Assembly (NCBI RefSeq): GCF_017916425.1
Contig: NZ_JAFMSX010000003.1
Span: 1-64,000, forward strand
DNA: 64,000 nucleotides
DNA from: Nocardioides sp. SYSU D00065
GTDB lineage: Bacteria > Actinomycetota > Actinomycetes > Propionibacteriales > Nocardioidaceae
Reading direction: 5' to 3'
Each line of letters begins with the position of its first letter. Positions within the stretch are counted from its first letter, which is position 1. Of the stretch, positions 1 to 6,886 are shown one piece after another. The notes beneath the pieces were generated by a model. That model did not search any database. It was not told the DNA's origin and was given only the letters and a program-made list of their open reading frames with translations. The position numbers and the translations under genes were made by a program.

Positions 1-1
1 G

Positions 2-85
2 TACAACCACCACCGGCCCCACACCGCAATCGGCGGGTCAGCACCGATCACCCGGTTGACCAACCTCACCGATCAGTACAGCTAG
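2..85 (+). mobile_element. 3' end of an IS481-like transposase gene (5' part outside window)
   Basis: Reading from base 2, the frame gives 27 residues ending in a TAG at 83-85. They begin YNHHRPHTAIGG and end NLTDQYS, which matches the conserved C-terminus of IS481-type (IS3-related) DDE transposases, where a YNxxRPHxALGG stretch follows the catalytic domain and is followed by a proline-rich ITR..N tail. The rest of the gene and the left end of the element lie before the window, so it cannot be said whether the transposase is intact. I could not identify a right terminal inverted repeat in 86-181. Confidence 0.7.
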
Positions 86-181
86 CCGGTGAAACTGGAG
101 CCTCACCCCCGAAACTTCGGCCGGTAACCTCCAGCTTCCCCGGATAGCCGGGGATCGCAACATCGCCCGTACCCTGCTCCG

Positions 182-1684
182 GTGAACGAGCAGCACCCGC
201 AGGGGATCGACCCGGACGACCTCGCGACGACCGTCCGCGTCCTGCAGCAGGTGCACCAGCTGCCCGGCGACCACCCCGACCACATCCGCGTCAAGCGCGC
301 CGCATCGGGCATGTACAAGGCGATCAAGGCCGAGCGCAAGCTGGCCAAGCGGGCCGCCGAGCTGGCGCACGACCAGGCCGTCACCGCGCGGACCGCGACG
401 GGGTCGCCGATGCGCATCGACGACGAGACGGCGGGCCTTCCGCTGGTGTCCACGACCACCGGCGCCTTCGCCGGTGAGCTGCTCAACCCCCGCGGCTGCT
501 ACATCTGCAAGCAGGACTTCACCCTCGTCGACGCGTTCTACCACTGGCTGTGCCCCTCGTGCGCGGCCATGAGCCACGCCAAGCGCGACCAGCGCACCGA
601 CCTCACCGGCAGGCGCGCGCTGCTCACCGGCGGCCGCGCCAAGATCGGCATGTACATCGCGCTGCGTCTGCTCCGCGACGGCGCGCACACCACCATCACC
701 ACCCGCTTCCCCAAGGACGCCGTACGCCGGTTCAGCTCGCTGCCCGACGCGCCCGAGTGGATCGACCGGCTCAAGGTCGTCGGCATCGACCTGCGGGACC
801 CGACCCAGGTGCTGTCGCTGGCCGACGACGTCGCCGCCGCCGGGCCGCTCGACGTGCTGATCAACAACGCGTGCCAGACCGTACGCCGCACGCCGGGCGC
901 CTACGCCCCGCTGGTCGAGGGCGAGTCCCTCCCGCTCCCCGCCGGGGTGGCGCTGCCCGAGGTGGTCACCTTCGACCACGTCTCCGAGGCGCACCCCGCC
1001 GCGATCGCGGGCGCGCTGCGCGACACCGCGGTCGCGCACCACGAGGGCGAGTCGGTCGAGCACGCGCGCGCCGTGCACAACGCTGCCACCCTCACCGCGC
1101 TCGCGCTCAAGGCCGGACACGCGTCCCTCGACGCCCACCTGGCCGGGACGGCCGTCGACGCCGGCGGCCTGCTGCCCGACCTGCAGACCACCAACTCGTG
1201 GACCCAGACCGTCGGCGAGGTCGACCCGCTGGAGCTGCTCGAGGTGCAGCTGTGCAACTCGATCGCCCCGTTCCTGCTCGTCTCCCGGCTGCGCCCGGCG
1301 CTCGCGGCCGCGGCTGCGGGCGCGGCGTCCGGGCGGGCGTACGTCGTCAACGTGTCGGCGATGGAGGGCCAGTTCTCGCGCCGCTACAAGGGCGCGGGGC
1401 ACCCGCACACCAACATGGCCAAGGCCGCGCTCAACATGCTCACCCGGACGTCGTCGGGCGAGATGTTCGAGACCGACCGGATCCTGATGACCGCGGTCGA
1501 CACCGGCTGGATCACCGACGAGCGACCGCACCAGGACAAGCTGCGCATCGCCGCCGAGGGCTGGCACGCCCCGCTCGACCTGGTCGACGGAGCGGCGCGC
1601 GTCTACGACCCGATCGTGCAGGGCGAGGCCGGCACGGACCTGTTCGGCTGCTTCGTGAAGGACTACCAGCCCTCACCCTGGTGA
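182..1684 (+). CDS. SDR family NAD(P)-dependent oxidoreductase with N-terminal zinc-ribbon-like segment
   Basis: A 500-residue cytoplasmic protein starting at GTG 182. Residues about 105-130 contain CYICKQDF and a second pair in LCPSC, a C-x2-C...C-x2-C pattern suggesting a small metal-binding ribbon. From about residue 142 a Rossmann fold follows: RRALLTGGRAKIG (nucleotide-binding loop, G-rich but variant), LDVLINNA, and a late catalytic-type segment with S (VVNVSAMEG) and Y..K (RRYKGAGHPHTNMAKAALNML). It is roughly twice the usual SDR length because of the N-terminal extension and a long insertion after the NNA motif. Substrate unknown. The last codons lie within a 25-bp sequence repeated at 2622-2646. 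Confidence 0.85.
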   Translation: MNEQHPQGIDPDDLATTVRVLQQVHQLPGDHPDHIRVKRAASGMYKAIKAERKLAKRAAELAHDQAVTARTATGSPMRIDDETAGLPLVSTTTGAFAGELLNPRGCYICKQDFTLVDAFYHWLCPSCAAMSHAKRDQRTDLTGRRALLTGGRAKIGMYIALRLLRDGAHTTITTRFPKDAVRRFSSLPDAPEWIDRLKVVGIDLRDPTQVLSLADDVAAAGPLDVLINNACQTVRRTPGAYAPLVEGESLPLPAGVALPEVVTFDHVSEAHPAAIAGALRDTAVAHHEGESVEHARAVHNAATLTALALKAGHASLDAHLAGTAVDAGGLLPDLQTTNSWTQTVGEVDPLELLEVQLCNSIAPFLLVSRLRPALAAAAAGAASGRAYVVNVSAMEGQFSRRYKGAGHPHTNMAKAALNMLTRTSSGEMFETDRILMTAVDTGWITDERPHQDKLRIAAEGWHAPLDLVDGAARVYDPIVQGEAGTDLFGCFVKDYQPSPW

Positions 1685-1690
1685 GCGGCC
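1666..1690. repeat. 25-bp direct repeat, copy 1
   Basis: An exact 25-bp string shared with 2622-2646. It contains the small palindrome CTCACC-CT-GGTGAG and here supplies the TGA stop of the SDR gene. The two copies bracket the secreted-protein gene at 1738-2595. Confidence 0.8.
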
Positions 1691-1737
1691 TGCTGGAAAC
1701 GCGCCCGCCAGGCTCACCGGTCCCTAGACTCCGGCGC

Positions 1738-2595
1738 GTGCGCATCCTGACCCTCGCGGCCGTCCTCGCCGCATCCATGCTCGTCCCGTCCACGGCTGCA
1801 GCGGCCGCGCCCGCTCCGAAGGACTGGCGCGCCGCTGCCTGCACCGACGGGGGGACGGTGGAGGACGCCCCGTCCGGCCCCTCGACCCGCGTGGCACGCA
1901 GCCTCGTCCCGGTCGACGGCCTGCCCGGCGTGCGGGTCGGGGTCGACCGGCTCGACTTCACCGGCGTCACCTGCGAGGTCCTCTACGTCCGCGGGGCGCT
2001 GCCGCGCGGCGCCTCGGTGAAGGTGGTCCGCAACAGCTCGTGCCGGGGGTTCGACTACGCGCTCGACGGCGTCCCCCAGGAGGAGGGGCGTTCCTGCTCG
2101 TCCACCGCCGGTCCGCTCCGCCTCTACTCGGGCGGCTGGTACGACGTGCCGAACAACGTCGAGGTGCTGGGCGTCGAGGCGTTCCGGGGCCACGAGACGG
2201 AGGTCATCGGCGCCGAGCCCGGCCTGCCGCCCGAGCTGGTCGGTGCGACGGTGTCGACCGTCCACACGGGATCGTGGTGGAGCGTGACCCTCTCCGGAAC
2301 CTCGCTGGCCCGCCGCGAGTTCGTGCGATCGCGGGCCACGGACCGAGCCGCCCGAGCGGCGTACACGAGGCAGGTCGCCCGTGCCGCGCGGGTCTACGAG
2401 CAGCGGGTGGCGGAGATCGAGGAGAGCGGGCGCTCGCAGGCCTGGAAGGAGTGGCAGACCGACCGGGCCGCCACCGTCAGGAACGAGTCGGTGGCGCTGG
2501 CGCGCAAGAAGCGCCGTCTGGCACTGGAGGGCGTCCGCCTGGTCACCCGCGAGCTCGAGGGCACCTACTCCGGCACGCTCCCGCCCGTCGCGTGA
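1738..2595 (+). CDS. secreted protein of unknown function
   Basis: 285 residues from GTG 1738. The N-terminus (VRILTLAAVLAASMLVPSTA) is a typical signal peptide with an alanine-rich cleavage region near residue 25. The middle has several cysteines (two in each of a CTDGG..GVTC and a SCRGFD..RSCSS region), consistent with disulfides outside the cell; the C-terminal third (from about residue 195) is charged and predicted to be a long helix or coiled coil. No family recognised. A TAGACT -10-like box at 1726-1731 lies six bases before the start, suggesting a leaderless message. The gene sits between two exact 25-bp repeats. Confidence 0.75.
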   Translation: MRILTLAAVLAASMLVPSTAAAAAPAPKDWRAAACTDGGTVEDAPSGPSTRVARSLVPVDGLPGVRVGVDRLDFTGVTCEVLYVRGALPRGASVKVVRNSSCRGFDYALDGVPQEEGRSCSSTAGPLRLYSGGWYDVPNNVEVLGVEAFRGHETEVIGAEPGLPPELVGATVSTVHTGSWWSVTLSGTSLARREFVRSRATDRAARAAYTRQVARAARVYEQRVAEIEESGRSQAWKEWQTDRAATVRNESVALARKKRRLALEGVRLVTRELEGTYSGTLPPVA

Positions 2596-2621
2596 TGCGC
2601 TCACGGCGCGCGTCGCGACCC

Positions 2622-2646
2622 CCAGCCCTCACCCTGGTGAGCGGCC
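2622..2646. repeat. 25-bp direct repeat, copy 2
   Basis: Identical to 1666-1690. On the minus strand it supplies the TGA stop of the VOC-family gene (complement of 2629-2631), so the same string ends a gene on each strand. Confidence 0.8.
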
Positions 2647-3156
2647 CTCGTCCGCGTCGTCCGCGGCGATGCCGACCCGCCACGTGACGCCGTAGCGGTC
2701 GACCACCGTGCCGACCTCGTCACCGTGCGCGGTGACCTCGAGCGGGCGCGTGACGGCACCCCCGTGAGCGAGCCCGGCGAACCACGCCCGCACCTGCTCG
2801 GCGTCGCGGTGGCTGGCCGACAGGCTCAGCGAGACGCGGCCGCCGACGGCGGGTCCCTGCTGGCCGGGGCACTCCTCGGCGCCGAGCAGCGTGAGGCCCG
2901 CCGGGGTCTCCAACCGCGCGTCACCGTGAGACGTGCGGACCAGCTCGCCGCCCAGCACCGACCGGTAGAACTCCATCGCCTCGCCGGCGCGGCCGTCGCG
3001 GAAGGTGAGGTACGGGGCGAGCCGGCTCGCGACCGTGGTCGTGCCACCGGTGGCGGCCTCGGTCCCGTCCGGCCCGAGCCGCGGGCGCGGCAGCACGCCC
3101 GGCGTCGAGGGGCGCGGATCGGGCGTCGGCTCCGCGGCCCTTCCGGTGGGGATCAC
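2629..3156 (-). CDS. VOC (glyoxalase/PhnB-like) family protein
   Basis: The conserved part begins at about residue 42 (RLAPYLTFRDGRAGEAMEFY) and runs to the end, giving a single domain of the 3-demethylubiquinone-methyltransferase-like/PhnB branch of the VOC superfamily: an FYRSVLGGEL strand-helix unit, a central serine-rich strand (VSLSLSASH) and a terminal YGVTWRVG. Enzymes of this fold bind a metal in paired beta-alpha-beta-beta-beta units, but the substrate here cannot be told. The GTG at 3156 gives 175 residues; the first forty (rich in Pro, Arg) are not typical of the family, so the true start may be internal or the N-terminus may be an extension. A short upstream reading frame overlaps this start by GTGA. 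Confidence 0.75.
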   Translation of the reverse strand: MIPTGRAAEPTPDPRPSTPGVLPRPRLGPDGTEAATGGTTTVASRLAPYLTFRDGRAGEAMEFYRSVLGGELVRTSHGDARLETPAGLTLLGAEECPGQQGPAVGGRVSLSLSASHRDAEQVRAWFAGLAHGGAVTRPLEVTAHGDEVGTVVDRYGVTWRVGIAADDADEGRSPG

Positions 3157-3242
3157 CGCACCCGGCAGGATCGCCGGCGGCCGACCGGGCGAGCTCTGGC
3201 CCCGTCGAGCGCGGCGGCGCGGCTCCTCGCGATGTCGTCCAT
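3153..3242 (-). CDS. possible 29-residue leader or broken N-terminus upstream of the VOC gene
   Basis: ATG at 3242 is preceded on the minus strand by a good purine-rich site (GGGAGGGG) and opens MDDIARSRAAALDGAR, ending in a TGA that overlaps the GTG of the VOC gene by four bases (GTGA). It may be a small translationally coupled peptide. Alternatively it is the original beginning of the downstream gene separated by a frameshift. The sequence alone does not decide. Confidence 0.35.
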   Translation of the reverse strand: MDDIARSRAAALDGARARPVGRRRSCRVR

Positions 3243-3343
3243 GGCGTCCCCTCCCCGAGTACGTCGTGCTCCCACGAGCGACGCAACCATGTTGGTACAG
3301 GATGCAACCACACCCGCGGGGCGGTGTCGTGCCGGCGAGCGCC

Positions 3344-3457
3344 TCAGCGTCCGAGGTTCAGCAGCACCGTCAGCAGCACCGACAGGACCACGGAGACGAG
3401 GATCATCATCAGGCAGCCGATGCCGCCACCGAGCGGGCGGACGCGGACGGGGCTCAC
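3344..3457 (-). CDS. 37-residue single-span membrane peptide
   Basis: GTG at 3457 overlaps the TGA of the PRC-barrel gene (GTGA overlap), so translation is probably coupled. The peptide has a short basic N-terminus (VSPVRVRPLGGG) followed by one strongly hydrophobic helix (LMMILVSVVLSVLLTVLL) ending NLGR. No family recognised. The position suggests a partner that could tether the PRC-barrel protein at the membrane, which is inference. Confidence 0.6.
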   Translation of the reverse strand: MSPVRVRPLGGGIGCLMMILVSVVLSVLLTVLLNLGR

Positions 3458-3870
3458 CGCTCGCCCACGTTGCCTCCGGCGCCCTCGCCGGTCGACCACG
3501 CCTGGCCGGGCAGGTCCTCGCGGTTCTCGTGGCCGGTGCGCTGGGTGTAGTGCTCGGCGTGCAGGCCGCGGGCCTGCTCGTCCCAGGAGCCCTCGTCGTA
3601 GTCCGGGGCCTGCTTCACCTGGTCCTTGCTCACGTTGACGATGATCCGGCGTCCGTCGTGGTCCATCCCGACGACGGTGCCGGCCGGGATCACCCGCTTC
3701 TTGCCGAAGATCCAGAAGCCGGTGTCGACGACGAGCCACGCCCCGTCGGTGTCGGCGGTGGCGCGGTCGACGGTGCCGAGCGACCCGTCCTCGCCCTCGA
3801 CGTCGTAGCCCACCAGGTCGCGGTCCTGCGCCCACTCGCTGTCGCGGTAGCTCCAGACGGTGTCGCTCAT
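3454..3870 (-). CDS. PRC-barrel domain protein
   Basis: 138 residues from ATG 3870, chosen because CTGGAGGAG lies just upstream and the protein then begins MSDTVWSYRDSEWAQ. Residues about 13-80 form a PRC-barrel: DLVGYDVEGEDGSLGTVDRA, then DGAWLVVDTGFWIFGKKRVIPAGTV and GRRIIVNVSKDQV, the repeated small beta units of this fold. The C-terminal 50 residues (HYTQRTGHENRE...) are hydrophilic and probably disordered. PRC-barrel proteins of this size in Gram-positives are often stress-related; the exact role is unknown. Downstream lies a 37-residue membrane peptide overlapping by four bases. Upstream, tandem 11-bp repeats at 3972-4016 could bind a regulator. Confidence 0.85.
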   Translation of the reverse strand: MSDTVWSYRDSEWAQDRDLVGYDVEGEDGSLGTVDRATADTDGAWLVVDTGFWIFGKKRVIPAGTVVGMDHDGRRIIVNVSKDQVKQAPDYDEGSWDEQARGLHAEHYTQRTGHENREDLPGQAWSTGEGAGGNVGER

Positions 3871-3971
3871 GGTCTCCTCCAGGGTCGGCGGTGCATGACC
3901 CTGCGAGGCAACCACGCGCCGCGGCTCGTCGCCACCCGCGTCGGGGTGGTGCCGGCGCGCGCCCGCCTCGA

Positions 3972-4016
3972 CTGGAGCTCAGCTGGAGCTCGGCTGGCGC
4001 TCAGCCGGAGCCTCAG
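3972..4016. promoter_or_regulatory. four imperfect 11-bp tandem repeats upstream of the PRC-barrel gene
   Basis: Units CTGGAGCTCAG (3972), CTGGAGCTCGG (3983), CTGGCGCTCAG (3994) and CCGGAGCCTCAG (4005) follow each other without gaps. An 11-bp period places each unit on the same face of the helix, as in direct-repeat sites of OmpR/PhoB-type response regulators. It lies about 100 bp upstream of the PRC-barrel start, and its last unit includes the stop of the FMN reductase gene. Confidence 0.5.
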
Positions 4017-4675
4017 TCCGTGCCGCTGTGGCCTCGGAGCAGGTCGCCGAACGGCGTCACCTCGGCCTCGACCTCGGTGCCCGAGCTGCGCCGCGGGCGT
4101 GCCGCCAGGTCGGGGGCGAAGCCGCCGACGCCGTAGCCGCCCTGGCTCAGCACCGCCGCCGCGAGCTCGGCCGCCGCGCGGGTGATCCGGTCGGACAGGC
4201 CGTGGCTGCCGAAGTCCTCGGTCGCCGCGAACACCCCGGTGGGTACGACGACCGCGCGGAGGTAGGCGAACAGCGGCCGCATGGCGTGGTCGAGGACCAG
4301 CTGGTGGCGCGCGGTCCCGGCGGTCGCGGCGACCAGCACCGGCGTACCGGTGAGCGAGTCGGGGTCGAGGGCGTCGAAGAACATCTTGAACAGCCCGCTG
4401 TAGCCGCCGTTGAAGACCGGCGTGACCGCGATGAGGCCGTCGGCGGAGGCGATCTGCTCGCGCAGCGCGGTCAGCCGCGGGGTGGGGATGCCGCCGGTGA
4501 CCATGAACGTCGTCAGCTCGCCGGCGACCTCGCGCACCTCGACGAAGTCGATCTCGACCGCCTCGCCCCGCGCGGTGACCTGTGCCGAAGTCGCCTCCGC
4601 GACCTGGTCGGCCAGCAGCCGGGTCGAGGACGGGACGGTCAGCCCGGCCGTGACGACCACGATGCGCCGGGTCAT
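4013..4675 (-). CDS. NADPH-dependent FMN reductase, CE1759-like
   Basis: 220 residues from ATG 4675. The flavodoxin-like fold is visible: RRIVVVTAGLTVPSSTR (phosphate loop), a central GLIAVTPVFNGGYSG strand-loop, and LVAATAGT. The family reduces free FMN with NAD(P)H and hands the reduced flavin to a partner monooxygenase. It starts inside the stop codon of the upstream luciferase-like gene (ATGA overlap), so the two are translationally coupled, exactly the CE1758/CE1759 pairing known from corynebacteria. The C-terminal 30 residues (RRSSGTEVEAEVTPFGDLL) are typical of this subgroup. Confidence 0.88.
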   Translation of the reverse strand: MTRRIVVVTAGLTVPSSTRLLADQVAEATSAQVTARGEAVEIDFVEVREVAGELTTFMVTGGIPTPRLTALREQIASADGLIAVTPVFNGGYSGLFKMFFDALDPDSLTGTPVLVAATAGTARHQLVLDHAMRPLFAYLRAVVVPTGVFAATEDFGSHGLSDRITRAAAELAAAVLSQGGYGVGGFAPDLAARPRRSSGTEVEAEVTPFGDLLRGHSGTD

Positions 4676-5829
4676 GCGTTCGACCCGGCGGCCTGGGCGG
4701 CCTGGGCGGCCTCGACACGGGCTCGGGCCGGCTCGACGAGGTGGTGCGGCGCCTCGGGCCCGGCCGCCACGAGGGAGGCGTGGGTGGGCGGGTCGCTGGG
4801 CACGTGGGCGGGACGACGCCGCTCGAACTCCGCCCGGAGCACCGGCACGACCTCGGTGCCGAGCATCTCCACCTGCTCCAGCACCAGCGACGTCGGCAGT
4901 CCCGCGTGGTCGACGAGGAACATCTGCCGCTGGTAGTCGCCGACGTAGTCGGCGAAGCCGAGGGTGCGCTCGATGACCTGCTCGGTCGTGCCGACGGTGA
5001 GCGGCGTCATCGTGCTGAAATCCTCCAGGGAGGGGCCGTGGCCGTAGACCGGGGCGTTGTCGAAGTAAGGCCGGAACACGCGCTTGGCCTCGGCCTCCGT
5101 GCCGGCCATGAACACCTGCCCGCCGAGGCCGACGATCGCCTGGTCGGCGGCGCCGTGCCCGTAGTGCTCGAAGCGCCGGCGGTAGAGCCGCACCATCTGC
5201 TCGGTGTGCTCCTTGTTCCAGAAGATGTGGTTGTGGAAGAAGCCGTCGCCGTAGTAGGCCGCCTGCTCGGCGATCTCGGTGCTGCGGATGGAGCCGTGCC
5301 ACACGAAGGGCGGCGTGCCGTCCAGCGGCGCCGGGGTGGAGGTGTAGCCCTGGAGCGGCGTGCGGAACTGGCCCTGCCAGTTGACGACCGGCTCGCGCCA
5401 CAGCTTGCGCAGCAGGTGGTAGTTCTCCACGGCGAGCTTGATGCCGTCGCGGATGTCCTTGCCGAACCACGGATAGACCGGGCCGGTGTTGCCGCGGCCC
5501 ATCATCAGGTCGACGCGCCCGCCCGAGAGGTGCTGCAGGAAGGCGTAGTCTTCGGCGATCTTCACCGGGTCGTTGGTGGTGATCAGCGTCGTGGACGTGG
5601 AGAGCAGCAGCTTCTCCGTCCTGGCGGCGATGTAGCCGAGGTGGGTCGTCGGCGAGGACACGACGAACGGCGGGTTGTGGTGCTCGCCGGTCGCGAAGAC
5701 GTCGAGCCCGACCTCCTCGGCCTTGAGCGCCAGCTGGGTCATCGAGGCGATCCGCTCGGCCTCGGACGGGGTGGTCCCGTCGGTCGGGTCCGTGGTGACG
5801 TCGCCGACGCTGAAGATGCCGAACTGCAT
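4672..5829 (-). CDS. LLM class flavin-dependent oxidoreductase, CE1758-like
   Basis: 385 residues from ATG 5829 (MQFGIFSVGDVTTDP), preceded by CGGAGGACACC. It is a luciferase-like TIM barrel: the early EEVGLDVFATGEHHNPPF segment, RVDLMMGRGNTGPVYPWFG and later GTTEQVIERTLGFADYVGD are family landmarks. Such enzymes use reduced FMN and oxygen, or F420, to oxidise an organic substrate; coupling to an FMN reductase argues for reduced FMN. The natural substrate is unknown. Its promoter lies in 5830-5984, shared divergently with the TPR gene. Confidence 0.9.
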   Translation of the reverse strand: MQFGIFSVGDVTTDPTDGTTPSEAERIASMTQLALKAEEVGLDVFATGEHHNPPFVVSSPTTHLGYIAARTEKLLLSTSTTLITTNDPVKIAEDYAFLQHLSGGRVDLMMGRGNTGPVYPWFGKDIRDGIKLAVENYHLLRKLWREPVVNWQGQFRTPLQGYTSTPAPLDGTPPFVWHGSIRSTEIAEQAAYYGDGFFHNHIFWNKEHTEQMVRLYRRRFEHYGHGAADQAIVGLGGQVFMAGTEAEAKRVFRPYFDNAPVYGHGPSLEDFSTMTPLTVGTTEQVIERTLGFADYVGDYQRQMFLVDHAGLPTSLVLEQVEMLGTEVVPVLRAEFERRRPAHVPSDPPTHASLVAAGPEAPHHLVEPARARVEAAQAAQAAGSNA

Positions 5830-5984
5830 GGTGTCCTCCGACTTGGTTGAAGTTTGTATCACCTCCAACGGGGCTGCCCCGCCCAGTATTCCGTGGAATC
5901 GCCGCGAGGCGTACGGCGTTGGGCCGGCATCCGGGCGCACGCTCGGGGTACCCCCCGAAGGCGACCGGCGCGAGAGGAGCGACG

Positions 5985-6371
5985 ATGACCGACTTCACCC
6001 CGTTCGAGGACCTCCTGCGCGGGCACGCGGGCCTGCTCGAGGACACGACGCACGACCGCTGGGTGCGCGCGCAGGCCCTGTTCGAGGAGCGCGCCTACCG
6101 CGAGGCCGCCGTGCTCCTGACCGAGCTGCTCGACGACCCCGGCGAGGTCCGGCACGAGCTCACCGACGTACGCCTGCTGCTCGCGCGCTCGCTGTTCCAC
6201 TCCGCGCAGCTCGACGGCACCATCCGGGTCGCCACCGAGCTGCTCGAGCACGACCCCAACGAGCCCTACGCCCACCTGCTCCTGGGCCGCGCGCTCCAGC
6301 GCCAGGGCCGGCGCGAGGAGGCGCAGCCGCACCTGCGACTGGCCGAGCTGCTCGGCGGCTACCGCAGCTGA
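5985..6371 (+). CDS. tetratricopeptide-repeat protein
   Basis: 128 residues from ATG 5985, preceded by GAGAGGAGCG. About three TPR-like helix pairs are visible: RWVRAQALFEERAYREAAVLL, HSAQLDGTIRVATELLEHD and EPYAHLLLGRALQRQGRRE, each with the small-residue and aromatic pattern of the repeat. It is a cytoplasmic adaptor-type protein; a partner cannot be named. The next gene begins 17 bases downstream on the same strand, so it may be cotranscribed with the phosphopantetheinyl transferase. Confidence 0.85.
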   Translation: MTDFTPFEDLLRGHAGLLEDTTHDRWVRAQALFEERAYREAAVLLTELLDDPGEVRHELTDVRLLLARSLFHSAQLDGTIRVATELLEHDPNEPYAHLLLGRALQRQGRREEAQPHLRLAELLGGYRS

Positions 6372-6388
6372 CGCCCCGCGACGACCGG

Positions 6389-6886
6389 GTGTACGACGTC
6401 CGCTGGCACGCCACCGACACCGGCGCTCGCCGGGCACTCGAGCTGCACGCCGCCGCCCACCTGCGCGCTGCCGCCGGGCTCGTCACCAGCGGGCGCCTGT
6501 GCCCGCGGTGCGGGTCGTCGAGGCACGGGCGCCCGTGGCTTCGCGTCGGCGGCACCCGCCACCACGTGTCGCTGTCCCGGTCCGGCCCCCACCTCCTGAC
6601 CGCGATCGCCGACCGCCCGGTCGGCGTGGACGTCGAGTCGGTGGCCGCGGTCGCGTCGCGCTGGGACCCGGGCCTGGTGCTGGCCGGCGGCGAGGTGGCC
6701 ACGGACGACGTCGCTCGGGCGCGCGCCTGGGCGCGCAAGGAGGCGGTGCTCAAGGCACGCGGAACCGGCCTGGCGACACCGATGGGCGCCGTCCTGCTCG
6801 CCGAGGAGCGGTGGGCCGACCTCGACGCGCCCGAGGGCTACGTGGCGGCCGTCAGCTGGGGAGGTCGGGGAGCGGGAGCTCCCTGA
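6389..6886 (+). CDS. 4'-phosphopantetheinyl transferase, Sfp type
   Basis: 165 residues from GTG 6389. It transfers phosphopantetheine from CoA to the serine of a carrier domain. The two family signatures are present: PVGVDVESV (magnesium-binding Asp/Glu) at about residues 79-87 and RAWARKEAVLKARGTGL at about 111-127. An upstream CRCGSSRHGRPWL region is also typical. It is short for the Sfp class (usually 220 or more), lacking part of the C-terminus. The nearby Pls-type synthetase contains a carrier domain that needs exactly this modification, so they probably work together. Its 3' end overlaps the convergent M1 peptidase gene by 35 bp. Confidence 0.85.
   Translation: MYDVRWHATDTGARRALELHAAAHLRAAAGLVTSGRLCPRCGSSRHGRPWLRVGGTRHHVSLSRSGPHLLTAIADRPVGVDVESVAAVASRWDPGLVLAGGEVATDDVARARAWARKEAVLKARGTGLATPMGAVLLAEERWADLDAPEGYVAAVSWGGRGAGAP

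Noticed and set aside
38..1567. Minus-strand 509-codon frame opposite the SDR gene
   Set aside because: The sequence is low-complexity Arg/Gly/Val-rich with no motif, while the plus strand encodes a clear SDR.
1666..1690. CTCACC-CT-GGTGAG as a transcription terminator
   Set aside because: A 6-bp stem with a 2-base loop is too small to be stable; the whole 25-mer is better explained as a repeat.
4013..6046. A single 677-residue reading frame suggesting an LLM-FMN reductase fusion
   Set aside because: The two proteins are in different frames with an ATGA overlap; the long frame merely includes the reductase.
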